A DNA stretch of 30,816 nucleotides, taken from positions 1 to 30,816 of the IMG/VR virus record IMGVR_UViG_3300025630_000035. The stretch is one strand, 5' to 3'. The first letter of the stretch is position 1; the number at the start of each line of letters is the position of its first letter. A program made the position numbers and the translations under genes. Origin of the DNA: a virus. The notes beneath the pieces were generated by a model that saw only the letters and a program-made list of their open reading frames with translations, did no database searches and was not told the DNA's origin. Shown here piece after piece: positions 23,758 to 30,685 of the stretch.

Positions 23758-25802
23758 GCCATGCCCGCTGCCGTGTTGTTATCCTGCCCGCCCTTAGGGG
23801 TACCGTCAGGGTGCATGGGCGTAGCTGTCTGAGGCTGCTGGTTTCCCATAGCCTGCTGGGCCAGCTGCTTGGCCTGTTCGCGGCTCTGGCTGGACATGGC
23901 CTCCCTCGAAGGCACTACTTGGTCTACAGGCATCTGCAGACCCTTGGCGATCTCCCGAAGGATAGCCGCCCGGCCATCGGTGCCGATGATCTCTGCATCC
24001 AGCGGGTTGGCCGTAGCGTTGAGGAACTCGACCCGCCTGACGTTGACCGTCTCCTTGACGGCCAGATTGATCGCACCACGCGGTATGATGTCCAGATCAC
24101 CCTTGATGCTGGGATCCGGCAGGTAGCGCATGTTGTACACGAACTGCCTGTGCACCACCGGGAACGTGATGTCGTTGTCGATGTGCATGACGACCTGCCG
24201 AATGCCCTTGCCGGCAGACCCCATGAGCATGGACAGCCCTGAAGCCGTACGCCCGGCACCCTGCACGTCGAGGTCGCCGTACACATACGCAGGAATGCCG
24301 CTGTGATCGTCAGCCAGTCGGGAGAACTTGTCGTAGACGCCCATCAACTCGTTGGCACGGGAGTCCGGCTGGTTGAACCGGACAGCGGGAGCCGAAGACC
24401 CCATGGGGTCGTTGATGACCTGCCAGATCTTCCACGGGTGCATCTGGGTAATGTCTTCGTTGGGCGGAATGCGATCGACGTTGATCTCTACCTGCGGTCC
24501 GGACGCAATGCCCATGTTGTTGACCAACCCACGGGCCGCTGCATTGCACACGCCCTGCAGGTCCTCGATGATCTCGGGGATGGCCCGCCCCCAGAACGAC
24601 CCGGGAGTCTTGATGAAGCTGGTCTTGGCGTAGGGCTTCTCGCCCAGCGGGTCATAGTTGAGGACAGCCTTGATGGTGTGGTTGCCCACGATCCAGACGT
24701 TGGCGTCGTATTCCCGCGCCTCGTCGGGGACCTCTTCCTCGGACATGCCCCACTCACGGAGCATGGCCCCGCTGACCTTGCCCCAAAACTCCAACGTGTC
24801 GAACATGTCCGTAGGCGTCATGTAGGCGTGGAACTTACGCTCCTCTTCCTCCTTCTGAAGCCGTACGTCCTCGTTGAACCATGAGTTGGTGTTGCCGTTC
24901 TTGAGCACTTCGCGGATAGCATCGTCGTCGTACCCGGGTACGCCAATCAGGTCAGCCAGATCAGACCGGCTCATCCTGTGGTGCTCGAACAGGTACCCGT
25001 CGCTGAGCCTAGTCACGCCGGGCTCCGGATAGATGCTGAAGGGGTCCACGCGTTCGTACTCGGGGCCGAGGCGATCCTTGGGCACCACGTTGACGGTCCC
25101 GTCGGGGCCGGGCTCGTACCCCAGCGTGCGCTGCCTGCGTACAACGGGGCCCTTGAGGAAAGCCGCCGGGAACGTGACAAGGTCGCTGATGAACTCGTTG
25201 AAGGCTTCCGGCCAGCCACCCTGCACGAACTGATCCCGGATCTTGGTCTTCATGCGGTTGGCGGTATCCTGCGCTTCCTGCAGCAGCGCGAACCGGTAGT
25301 CCTGCTCCGTGGTGCTGCGCAGCTCACGCATCCGGTCCAGCGCCGGAGCTTCACCACTGGCCTCGAGCTCACGCACAACGCGTTGAGAGAACAGCGCCTC
25401 GATCTCGGCAGCGCTGTCGGGGTCCAGCTCGGGGATGGGCGTGGGCGACAGGTCCCACGGTGGCGACCCTTGGTCGAGGAGGATGTCGCGCAGCCAGCTC
25501 TCGGCCGCCCGGCACTTGACCTCGGTCAGCATCATGAAGACTTCGGAGCCACCAGCTTGGCGTATGCTGTTCAGTTTCTCCGGCTCGTACTCCCCGTTGC
25601 GCTGCCGCAGGGCCTTGAGCATGATAGTCTCGATGGGCTTCTTGGCGATACGCGCCGCATCCCAGCACCGGCGCATGTACGCCGTTATGCCCAGTACAAG
25701 TTCGTCGTTCTGACGGTCACTTGCTTCCTTGCGACGACGGTCGGATTCTTCCCGCTCGATAGCGTCGTTAGGAACAACGCGTAGCATTGTCAGTCCAGCC
25801 AT
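23754..25802 (-). CDS. Portal protein, 682 aa
   Basis: The length and text are those of a large podovirus-type portal. The N terminus has a charged helix (NDAIEREESDRRRKEASDRQ) and a segment (WDAARIAKKPIETIMLKALR). The clip/wing region follows with PPWDLSPTPIPELD, DLVTFPAAFLKGPVVRR and YERVDPFSIYPEPG, the 'v.p.d.ypdP.a' hallmark. The stem/crown region includes PEIIEDLQGVCNAAARGLVNNMG and a C-terminal Gln-rich barrel (EQAKQLAQQAMGNQQPQ). It forms the dodecameric vertex through which DNA enters. Its ATG at 25802 lacks a strong ribosome site; an internal ATG at 25787 is a weaker alternative. A terminator and probable promoter lie just upstream. Confidence 0.92.
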   Translation of the reverse strand: MAGLTMLRVVPNDAIEREESDRRRKEASDRQNDELVLGITAYMRRCWDAARIAKKPIETIMLKALRQRNGEYEPEKLNSIRQAGGSEVFMMLTEVKCRAAESWLRDILLDQGSPPWDLSPTPIPELDPDSAAEIEALFSQRVVRELEASGEAPALDRMRELRSTTEQDYRFALLQEAQDTANRMKTKIRDQFVQGGWPEAFNEFISDLVTFPAAFLKGPVVRRQRTLGYEPGPDGTVNVVPKDRLGPEYERVDPFSIYPEPGVTRLSDGYLFEHHRMSRSDLADLIGVPGYDDDAIREVLKNGNTNSWFNEDVRLQKEEEERKFHAYMTPTDMFDTLEFWGKVSGAMLREWGMSEEEVPDEAREYDANVWIVGNHTIKAVLNYDPLGEKPYAKTSFIKTPGSFWGRAIPEIIEDLQGVCNAAARGLVNNMGIASGPQVEINVDRIPPNEDITQMHPWKIWQVINDPMGSSAPAVRFNQPDSRANELMGVYDKFSRLADDHSGIPAYVYGDLDVQGAGRTASGLSMLMGSAGKGIRQVVMHIDNDITFPVVHRQFVYNMRYLPDPSIKGDLDIIPRGAINLAVKETVNVRRVEFLNATANPLDAEIIGTDGRAAILREIAKGLQMPVDQVVPSREAMSSQSREQAKQLAQQAMGNQQPQTATPMHPDGTPKGGQDNNTAAGMA

Positions 25803-25832
25803 CTTGGTACCACCCGTGTATGCATAAACGTC

Positions 25833-25866
25833 AATGTATTATGCGTAGATGATACAGGCAACACAA
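25833..25866 (-). promoter_or_regulatory. Probable sigma70-type promoter for the head operon
   Basis: On the minus strand TTGTGT (25866-25861), 17 bases, CATAAT (25843-25838) lies right after the terminator T-run. A second reading, TTGCCT-17-TACATT, overlaps it. Both lie 30-60 bases before the portal start. Also present is an inverted repeat with 6-base arms (GCATAA/TTATGC) just downstream, possibly an operator. Confidence 0.5.
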
Positions 25867-25900
25867 AAAAGCCCCCGCGCCATGGAGACAACGCGGGGGC
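25865..25900 (-). terminator. Rho-independent terminator after the large terminase gene
   Basis: On the minus strand a perfect 9-bp stem, GCCCCCGCG (25900-25892) with CGCGGGGGC (25879-25871), encloses a 12-base loop and is followed directly by six Ts. It lies about 100 bases beyond the terL stop and separates packaging genes from head genes. Confidence 0.88.
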
Positions 25901-25999
25901 CCAGTTGAGGACATCTACAGAACTACCGAGTCGAGGAGGGAGGGGCCTCGTCACGATGTGTAGAAGGTAAACCCTCAACGTTCGGTGTGTCAATACCGC

Positions 26000-27394
26000 T
26001 CATGTCCACGCCGCAGCGCTCACCTGCCGGACCTTCCTAGGCCCTGCCACAAGGGCTCCGTCCTGAGCGTGGCTGACGTGCAGCATCATGTACTGCAGCG
26101 CCTCCGCGATGTGGGAGTGCTTGCCGGCCTTGCCGGTCTTCTCGATCCCGCCATTCTTGTCGAACCGGTACCCACCCATCATGGCAGCCTTGAGCTGGGT
26201 GCAGCGTGGATCGACCAAGAAGGCGCTGTCGCCATCGACCTGCCGCATGAGGAAGTCATCGACAGCGTTGAGCCGCGCACTGGTCCGGTTGGTCTTGGCC
26301 GGAATGACCTTGAGCCCCTCGGCCCGGATGATGTCCACGGCGCTGCGCTCGTCGGTCTGCGCCCGCTGGATGCCCGCTGGATCGACCACTATCAGGATGG
26401 GGGCTGCGGGAAAGCGCTCGTACAGCTTGGGCTTGAGCAGCGTGCGCACGAACCGTTGCACGCCCATGTCGAAGCTCACGAGCTCGTCAAACACCAAGGC
26501 CCGGCCCCTAGGGTCCTGCTGGCCGATCACCGCAGCAGGTGTAAGCCCCAGATCCATCCCGACGATGACAGGGCGTACGCCATTGATAATAGGCCGCAGC
26601 GGCGATGTCGCCATGTGGTAATCGGGCCGGAAGTACTGATACACAGGTTTTCCAGATGAGCTGAGTCCGTACTCTCCGTCAATGAAGACGCGTATGTACT
26701 CTTCCGATCGTCCTTGCGTGTCATAGTAGCCCTCCGGCAGGTTCTCGATGTTCTCTGCGTGTACGCTGCGACCCGACGGCTGGACGAACACATCCCAACC
26801 GTTGTCGTTCGGACTGACACCATCCTTTGGATCGAGCTTCTCCATCTGGTAGTACCACCATGTGTCCATGGTAGGCGGGTTGGTATCCCCCCACATCCCG
26901 AACCACGTGGGGCCCCCATCCTTGGATGACGGGAACCGCCCGATGCGCTTGGACATGGCGTCCACGATCTCGGGGTGGATGTCACGGCACTCGTTGAACC
27001 ACGCGAACGTCAGCTCCAGCGAGTTGAGGTTGGCCACGTCGTCCGCGTCATCGAGGGCGCGGAACATTATCTCGCACTCTACGTCGCCAACGGCAAAGAA
27101 GTATGTCTTCGTTGTGCGCATGTACCTGCCGCAGGGCCCCGGCGGGAACCAGTCGAGGAAGGTCTTGATGGTGGTGTCCATCAGCTGCCGGGCCGTCTCG
27201 CGGACGACAGCAGCCCGCGTCCTGCGCTTGCCGGTAGCGTCAGGGGCCTGCAGGGAAGCCCTGCGCACGATCTCGAAGCAGCAGGTGACGGACTTGCCCG
27301 AACCGACGGGACCACGGAGCGTGCGCATCCGTGCATCGGACTCCATGAATTTCCGCCCCGTCGGAGGGGGCGTGTAGTTAATCTGTAATGACAT
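26000..27394 (-). CDS. terL: Terminase large subunit
   Basis: The 464-aa product has both enzymatic halves. The N-terminal packaging ATPase has Walker A at residues 28-35 (GPVGSGKS), an adenine-proximal segment (RAAVVRETARQLMDTTIKTF) and a Walker B-like LELTFAWFNECRDI with its catalytic Glu, followed by a coupling-motif region (GMWGDTNPP). The C-terminal RNase H-like nuclease has VGMDLGLTPAAVIG with the first metal-binding Asp, and later acidic residues (VVDPAG, FLVDPRC). It cuts concatemers and drives DNA into the portal. The start overlaps the upstream small gene by 17 bases. The C terminus ends at TGA, 100 bases before the terminator. Confidence 0.94.
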   Translation of the reverse strand: MSLQINYTPPPTGRKFMESDARMRTLRGPVGSGKSVTCCFEIVRRASLQAPDATGKRRTRAAVVRETARQLMDTTIKTFLDWFPPGPCGRYMRTTKTYFFAVGDVECEIMFRALDDADDVANLNSLELTFAWFNECRDIHPEIVDAMSKRIGRFPSSKDGGPTWFGMWGDTNPPTMDTWWYYQMEKLDPKDGVSPNDNGWDVFVQPSGRSVHAENIENLPEGYYDTQGRSEEYIRVFIDGEYGLSSSGKPVYQYFRPDYHMATSPLRPIINGVRPVIVGMDLGLTPAAVIGQQDPRGRALVFDELVSFDMGVQRFVRTLLKPKLYERFPAAPILIVVDPAGIQRAQTDERSAVDIIRAEGLKVIPAKTNRTSARLNAVDDFLMRQVDGDSAFLVDPRCTQLKAAMMGGYRFDKNGGIEKTGKAGKHSHIAEALQYMMLHVSHAQDGALVAGPRKVRQVSAAAWT

Positions 27395-27641
27395 CGTTGA
27401 GCATGGCCCACTGGGTTGCCTGCATGGCCCCTACCATGCTGTAGACGCTCTGTCCTCCACCCACCACGAAGGACCCCAGCCCCTCGTCGTCCGTATAGCC
27501 GCCGAAGACGGCGACCACCTCTCCGGACTCCGCCCGCTCCAGCAGCTGCTTGAGGAACTTGATGACGGGCTCGCTGGGTGTGCCTTCCTGCTGCGGCAGG
27601 TCCACAGGTCCACCATGAATGCCTACGACAGTGTCGTTCAT
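27378..27641 (-). CDS. Small hypothetical protein in the terminase operon, 87 aa
   Basis: Residues 20-50 (PVIKFLKQLLERAESGEVVAV) form a helix leading into strands (VAVFGGYTDDEGLGSFVVGG), ending with a helix (MVGAMQATQWAMLNDV). The pattern 'lL..aEsGev.a.a........g....g' is familiar from small uncharacterised phage proteins. There is no catalytic motif. It overlaps terL by 17 bases and the upstream gene by four (ATGA). Confidence 0.72.
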   Translation of the reverse strand: MNDTVVGIHGGPVDLPQQEGTPSEPVIKFLKQLLERAESGEVVAVFGGYTDDEGLGSFVVGGGQSVYSMVGAMQATQWAMLNDVITD

Positions 27642-27874
27642 GTCTTGTCTCCCGGTTCCCCCAACAGGCCGACGATGATGCGTCTGGGCACTGCCTTGGG
27701 GCGTCTGTGGGTCGTCCCCCTAGGGGGCGCTATGATCGTCGTGTAGGACCACCCGTCCCTCGCAAGCTGTGCCTGCACGCGTTTGCACTCGGCGCTGGAC
27801 AGGAACAAACGAGCGGGCATCCCCCTGTACACCATGTCGAACTCAGGGGGAGTGTTCAATGGTCTTGGCCTCAT
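27638..27874 (-). CDS. Small hypothetical protein in the terminase operon, 78 aa
   Basis: The product contains FDMVYRGMPARLFLSSAECKR, quoted here only in outline, then VQAQLARDGWSY and a basic/proline tail ending in LLGEPGDKT. The C-terminal half is basic (RGTTHRRPKAVPRR). The ATG at 27874 gives a 32-base overlap with the small terminase gene; AAGGAG lies right next to it, which is too close for an ideal site. An internal ATG at 27835 would avoid the overlap. No function is recognised. Confidence 0.6.
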   Translation of the reverse strand: MRPRPLNTPPEFDMVYRGMPARLFLSSAECKRVQAQLARDGWSYTTIIAPPRGTTHRRPKAVPRRIIVGLLGEPGDKT

Positions 27875-28328
27875 CTCCTTCGCGTGATGTGACTGTCATG
27901 GTCTTGGCTTCGTCTCCGAAGTTGATGTTGATCTTGACCCCACCTGCCGCGAGGCCGTTGTCGTCGTCGTTGCGCGCCTCGAGGCCGGCCCACTTGACGG
28001 TGCTCTTGATGAGGTCGGCCTTCACTGCGGCGGACACGTTCGTGTCGTGGATCAAACCCCAAGAAGTTGTCAGAAGCTCTTCCGCTTGGGCCCGGGCCTT
28101 CATGCGGAAGGTCACGCCGTTGTCGCGGATGTCGGCACGATAGTCGTCTACCTGCCGGAGGAACACCGGGTCGGAGTTGTACGACAGGATGTCGGCAGTG
28201 GTGATGCCGTACCTGTCCCTGATCTCGTCCACGGTCTCCCCACTCCCCTCGAGGGCCAGTGCGATGTCGAACGCTACGCGGTTGGTCCACTTGGTGGTGG
28301 TCATGGGGGTGTTCAGCTGAGTGTGCAT
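27843..28328 (-). CDS. terS: Terminase small subunit
   Basis: The 161-aa product lies upstream of terL in the usual place. Residues about 16-50 form a DNA-binding helix-turn-helix (VAFDIALALEGSGETVDEI, then YGITTADILSYNSDPVF). The central helices (FRMKARAQAEELLTTSWGLI, then KADLIKSTVKWAGLE) form the oligomerisation domain typical of phage TerS. The C terminus (GGVKININFGDEAKTMTV) has a beta pattern that binds TerL in relatives. It recognises the packaging site. Neither ATG at 28328 nor the alternative at 28304 has a strong ribosome site, so the start is open. Confidence 0.86.
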   Translation of the reverse strand: MHTQLNTPMTTTKWTNRVAFDIALALEGSGETVDEIRDRYGITTADILSYNSDPVFLRQVDDYRADIRDNGVTFRMKARAQAEELLTTSWGLIHDTNVSAAVKADLIKSTVKWAGLEARNDDDNGLAAGGVKININFGDEAKTMTVTSREGDEAKTIEHSP

Positions 28329-28340
28329 GGGAGGAATGTA

Positions 28341-28955
28341 CTAGCGGGGCGGTAAGTGTGCAAGAGCATCCAGAGCCTGCTCCTTGGTAGGGAACGTCCC
28401 CAGATGTACACGCTTACCGTTCACACTGACCCGCGCCTCCCAGCCCGATTTGGACTTGGCACGCCGGGCACGGACCACGGGTGTTGCGTTGAAGCGCCGA
28501 TCAACGGTCTTGCGGGGATCCGCCTCACGGGCCTCTGCCTCTGTAGCGAAGGTGCCCACATAGTGCCTGCCCACCCACACCTTCCATGCAGTTGGTGACA
28601 ACTGCAACGTAACCGGGTCGTGCGTGTGCTTGCTGCTGCGGGACACGTTGTGCGACAGCGTTACAAGCCGCAGGTTGCTCCACCTGTTGTTGCTGGGGTC
28701 CTCGTCTATGTGGTCGACCACCAATTCATCGGGGGGCGGAGCCCCGGTCTGCATGGTCCATATGATGCGGTGCTGCAGATACGTGACCTTGTCGACGGTT
28801 ACATGCTTGTACCCGGCAGACCCCGCCCCGGGGCATATGGGGCCCTTGGAGCATCTGTGGCTCGTCGGGTTCTTCCAGCGAAGCTCGCCTGTGTCCGGGT
28901 CGTACGACAGCAAGTAACGGAGCCGCTCGGCGGTTGGCAGTGGTTTCTTGTACAT
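28341..28955 (-). CDS. HNH endonuclease with AP2-like DNA-binding domains, 204 aa
   Basis: AAGGAGG five bases before ATG 28955 fixes the start; a TTG one codon earlier is less likely. The HNH core lies at residues 60-105: QHRIIW (His62), VVDHIDEDPSNNRWSNLRLV (Asp81-His82, Asn90, Asn94) and SHNVSRS. Two AP2-like segments follow: AWKVWVGRHYVGTFATEAEA and GWEARVSVNGKRVHLGTFPT. This domain order is typical of free-standing homing-type HNH nucleases in phages. Some phage HNH proteins next to terminase assist cos cleavage, but the AP2 fusion favours a mobile nuclease. It is the first gene after the leftward promoter. Confidence 0.9.
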   Translation of the reverse strand: MYKKPLPTAERLRYLLSYDPDTGELRWKNPTSHRCSKGPICPGAGSAGYKHVTVDKVTYLQHRIIWTMQTGAPPPDELVVDHIDEDPSNNRWSNLRLVTLSHNVSRSSKHTHDPVTLQLSPTAWKVWVGRHYVGTFATEAEAREADPRKTVDRRFNATPVVRARRAKSKSGWEARVSVNGKRVHLGTFPTKEQALDALAHLPPR

Positions 28956-28980
28956 CAAAGCCTCCTTATTATCATTATGG

Positions 28981-29009
28981 GTTATACATTACTGGGGGGA
29001 GGTTTGCAA
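28981..29009 (-). promoter_or_regulatory. Leftward sigma70-type promoter for the packaging operon
   Basis: On the minus strand TTGCAA (29009-29004), 17 bases, TATAAC (28986-28981) lies 25 bases before the HNH start codon. The -10 box matches five of six consensus bases and the -35 four of six. Confidence 0.68.
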
Positions 29010-29133
29010 GCATCGAAAGTCCGCGCTCGCCTACATTAGGGGGGCGGGGTCGAATTGCCAATCCATGTCCCCCCTCCCCCCTCCCGTCTTACGTTACAGG
29101 CCAAGCCCGGAAAGCCCGGAAAACCGGCATGAA
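29010..29133. other. Control region between divergent promoters; no gene seen
   Basis: This stretch between the -35 boxes of the two divergent promoters is GC-rich, with runs of G and C (29040-29048, 29069-29085) and a direct repeat of AAGCCCGGA at 29103-29120. I see no open frame with a ribosome site. It may hold activator or repressor sites. Confidence 0.5.
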
Positions 29134-29162
29134 TTGACCGCTGGTGTAAAGTGTGCTCTAAT
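29134..29162 (+). promoter_or_regulatory. Rightward sigma70-type promoter for the small-gene operon
   Basis: TTGACC (29134-29139), 17 bases, TCTAAT (29157-29162): each box matches the consensus at five of six positions with ideal spacing. It is the best promoter in the window. Transcription would start near 29169. Confidence 0.78.
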
Positions 29163-29170
29163 TAAGGGGT

Positions 29171-29193
29171 CGATGCAGAGACGTACTGCATCG
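29171..29193 (+). promoter_or_regulatory. Inverted repeat at the rightward transcription start (operator or leader hairpin)
   Basis: CGATGCAG (29171-29178) and CTGCATCG (29186-29193) are perfect 8-base arms around 7 bases. Lying immediately after the -10 box, it could be a repressor operator or a 5' hairpin in the RNA. Confidence 0.6.
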
Positions 29194-29228
29194 GCAGGGC
29201 AAGCCGGGCAACCGGCCCGGCCCCCTGC
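29194..29228 (+). other. Second leader hairpin
   Basis: GCAGGG (29194-29199) pairs with CCCTGC (29223-29228), and inside it CCGGGC (29204-29209) pairs with GCCCGG (29215-29220). It ends 36 bases before the start codon, so the leader of the rightward operon is strongly folded. Confidence 0.55.
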
Positions 29229-29264
29229 TGTTGGAAACCCGACGGGGATGTGAAAGGCTGTATC

Positions 29265-29660
29265 ATGGCTGACATGACAGCGAAGTTGTGGGACGGCAAT
29301 GTGTCCGTCGCCGAGACGAAGTTTGATTCCGGGATCTACGGGATCAAGTCTCACAAGGCGGGAAAGCACAATGCCGAGGATCCGGCCGCGATGGTCAAGA
29401 AATTGACTGACGCCAAGGTTCCGGTCGACGGCTGGTCCGTCTGGCTCGACGGTGAAGAATTTGGGTCGTTGCGGCGCCCCAAGGGGCAGTACGGCAAGCC
29501 GTACACTGCAGCCCAGTTCTTGAAGATCGTCAAGCTGGCCGACAAGGTCGAGCTGGTCGCAGTACGCAGGCGTTTCCCGGCGCCGGTGCTGAAGTTCACC
29601 ACCGCCACGGCGGCGGCGCACACGACCAAGGCCAACCCGAACGCACCTCGCGTGCTCTAG
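29265..29660 (+). CDS. Unknown phage protein, first gene of the rightward operon, 131 aa
   Basis: I chose ATG 29265 (MADMTAKLWDG), with AAAGG seven bases before it, over a GTG at 29250. The product has no membrane segment or catalytic motif. Residues 1-75 alternate strands and helices (VSVAETKFDSGIYGIKSHKA, then MVKKLTDAKVPVDGWSVWLD). Residues about 80-100 form a helix (YTAAQFLKIVKLADKVELV). The C terminus is basic and Thr/Ala-rich. I recognise no family. Promoter, leader and position opposite to the late genes suggest an early or separately controlled product. Confidence 0.75.
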   Translation: MADMTAKLWDGNVSVAETKFDSGIYGIKSHKAGKHNAEDPAAMVKKLTDAKVPVDGWSVWLDGEEFGSLRRPKGQYGKPYTAAQFLKIVKLADKVELVAVRRRFPAPVLKFTTATAAAHTTKANPNAPRVL

Positions 29661-29667
29661 GGTCCAC

Positions 29668-29693
29668 GGAGGGGCGGCGCAAGTCGCCCCTCC
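29668..29693 (+). repeat. GCAA-capped hairpin 1 (after the 131-aa gene)
   Basis: An 11-bp stem with one G-T pair (GGAGGGGCGGC with GTCGCCCCTCC) closes a GCAA tetraloop. It begins eight bases after the stop codon and is one of four hairpins with the same cap in this operon. Confidence 0.85.
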
Positions 29694-29699
29694 ACTCTA

Positions 29700-29733
29700 C
29701 CCAGCCGGGCATCCGGTCCGGCTGGGATTTTTT
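29700..29733 (+). terminator. Rho-independent terminator after the 131-aa gene
   Basis: CCCAGCCGG (29700-29708) pairs with CCGGCTGGG (29718-29726) around 9 bases, followed by A and a run of Ts to 29733. It would end or attenuate transcription before the next three small genes; no promoter is obvious between them, so read-through is likely. Confidence 0.78.
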
Positions 29734-29754
29734 CTCCAAAATTGGAGGGTGACC

Positions 29755-29958
29755 ATGCTTCGCATGTTCATTGATACCGATCAGGCCAAGCTTGATCGTG
29801 AGTTCCGGGCCGAAGCGCCCGAAATCCGCCGCAAGCGCACGCTTGCTGAGTTCCGCGACTTTCGCGAGACTCGGATCCCGCGAGGGACTGGCATCGTGGC
29901 CGCCGGCACCGGCCGCCACGGAATGGCTGAAGGTTGCCGCTGGATCAAGGGCGAGTGA
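29755..29958 (+). CDS. Small basic unknown protein, 67 aa
   Basis: GGAGG lies six bases before ATG 29755. The product is helical and charged in its first half (IDTDQAKLDREFRAEAPEIR, then RTLAEFRDFRETR). The second half is Gly-rich (GTGIVAAGTGRHGMAEG). No known domain, signal peptide or membrane segment is visible. Position after a terminator and before a GCAA hairpin matches the other small genes of this block. The strong ribosome site supports translation; the function is unknown. Confidence 0.7.
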   Translation: MLRMFIDTDQAKLDREFRAEAPEIRRKRTLAEFRDFRETRIPRGTGIVAAGTGRHGMAEGCRWIKGE

Positions 29959-29965
29959 CCTGACC

Positions 29966-29989
29966 GCTCCCCGGCGCAAGCCGGGGAGC
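29966..29989 (+). repeat. GCAA-capped hairpin 2, identical to hairpin 3
   Basis: GCTCCCCGGC (29966-29975), the GCAA loop and GCCGGGGAGC (29980-29989) make a perfect 10-bp stem. The 24 bases and some flank (ACC before, ACC and TTCCCCA after) recur at 30173-30196. No T-run follows, so it is not a simple terminator. Confidence 0.92.
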
Positions 29990-30015
29990 ACCTTCCCCAG
30001 AAAGGGAGAACGACC

Positions 30016-30165
30016 ATGGCGAAAGCCAAGAAGCCCTCGAGCCCCACGGCCGAGGAATACCAAGAGCTGGCGAAAGTCGCTCTTGGCCTGACCAAGCTGG
30101 TCGCCCAGCTTAATCGGGAAAACCGCCGGCTCTTGACCCAGCTGTACGGGGTCAAAGAGTCCTGA
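30016..30165 (+). CDS. Small coiled-coil protein, 49 aa
   Basis: I translated this short frame by hand. GGAG lies seven bases before ATG 30016 and the stop is TGA at 30163-30165. The product has a basic start (MAKAKKPSSP) and a helix with Leu/Val at heptad spacing (residues 12-44: YQELAKVALGLTKLVAQLNR, then ENRRLLTQLYG), a likely leucine-zipper-like dimer. No known domain is recognised. Together with the next gene it forms a pair of tiny coiled-coil proteins between hairpins; interaction between them is inference. Confidence 0.68.
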   Translation: MAKAKKPSSPTAEEYQELAKVALGLTKLVAQLNRENRRLLTQLYGVKES

Positions 30166-30172
30166 GCCCACC

Positions 30173-30196
30173 GCTCCCCGGCGCAAGCCGGGGAGC
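30173..30196 (+). repeat. GCAA-capped hairpin 3, identical to hairpin 2
   Basis: The same 10-bp stem and GCAA loop as at 29966-29989, starting eight bases after the stop of the 49-aa gene and followed by TTCCCCA and the next gene's GGAGG site. Confidence 0.92.
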
Positions 30197-30221
30197 ACCC
30201 TTCCCCAACATGGAGGACACC

Positions 30222-30353
30222 ATGACGGTGAACGAAAAAGCTCTGCGGCTTGTCGCGCTCAAGCGGGACAAGGTCCGCAAGATGCGGGAGCTCGAGCGAG
30301 AGATCGCAGCGCTCCGCACCAAGATCACAGCCCTGCACCTCCGTGCAGGCTGA
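30222..30353 (+). CDS. Small coiled-coil protein, 43 aa
   Basis: I translated this frame by hand. GGAGG lies five bases before ATG 30222 and the stop is TGA at 30351-30353. The product (MTVNEKALRLVALKRDKVRK, then MRELEREIAALRTKITALHL) is a single very basic/acidic amphipathic helix with Leu/Ile heptads, suggesting a coiled coil. No known domain is recognised. It is the last gene before a clear terminator. Alone, such a short frame would be doubtful; the strong ribosome site, hairpin context and terminator support it. Confidence 0.65.
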   Translation: MTVNEKALRLVALKRDKVRKMRELEREIAALRTKITALHLRAG

Positions 30354-30358
30354 CCCCC

Positions 30359-30388
30359 ACCCTCCCGGCGCAAGCTGGGAGGGTTTTT
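30359..30388 (+). terminator. Rho-independent terminator with GCAA cap (hairpin 4)
   Basis: An 11-bp stem (ACCCTCCCGGC with GCTGGGAGGGT, one G-T pair) closes a GCAA loop and runs into TTTTT. It ends the rightward small-gene operon and shares its loop and closing pairs with the other three hairpins. Confidence 0.88.
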
Positions 30389-30481
30389 CTTTGCCCGCAC
30401 CACGCGGAACCACAGCCCGGCAGGGCACCACCTGCTCCGCTACGCTCCGCCATACGTTGGGGGCCTGTGGCAGCGACTCTT

Positions 30482-30506
30482 GGTAGGCAGTGTAGGGGGG
30501 CCTACC
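30482..30506. repeat. Inverted repeat with alternative pairings
   Basis: GGTAGGC (30482-30488) pairs with GCCTACC (30500-30506); inside it GTAGG (30492-30496) can pair with CCTAC (30501-30505). It marks the edge between GC-rich and AT-rich sequence. Confidence 0.5.
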
Positions 30507-30685
30507 GCGTAGCGCCTAGCATGTAACACCTCACGTCGTCAAACTATACAGTAAGTTGTTGCGTATTGAGTGTAACAGTAAACGTAACAGTGTATAGTAT
30601 TGTTCGGTTTACATATAGTTTCAGTAAGCCATTGATATTGCTAGTGTTTTTAAGTTTATCCGTGGATTTCCGGCAACTATCTAGT

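Noticed and set aside
29966-30196. The 24-base identical hairpins considered as inverted ends of a mobile element
   Set aside because: Each copy is itself a hairpin. No transposase or target duplication is seen, and related hairpins follow other genes of the operon.
29596-30198. Minus-strand frame of about 200 codons through the small-gene block
   Set aside because: It crosses three hairpins, whose repeat yields a repeated peptide. The plus-strand genes there have ribosome sites and the terminators are oriented for the plus strand.
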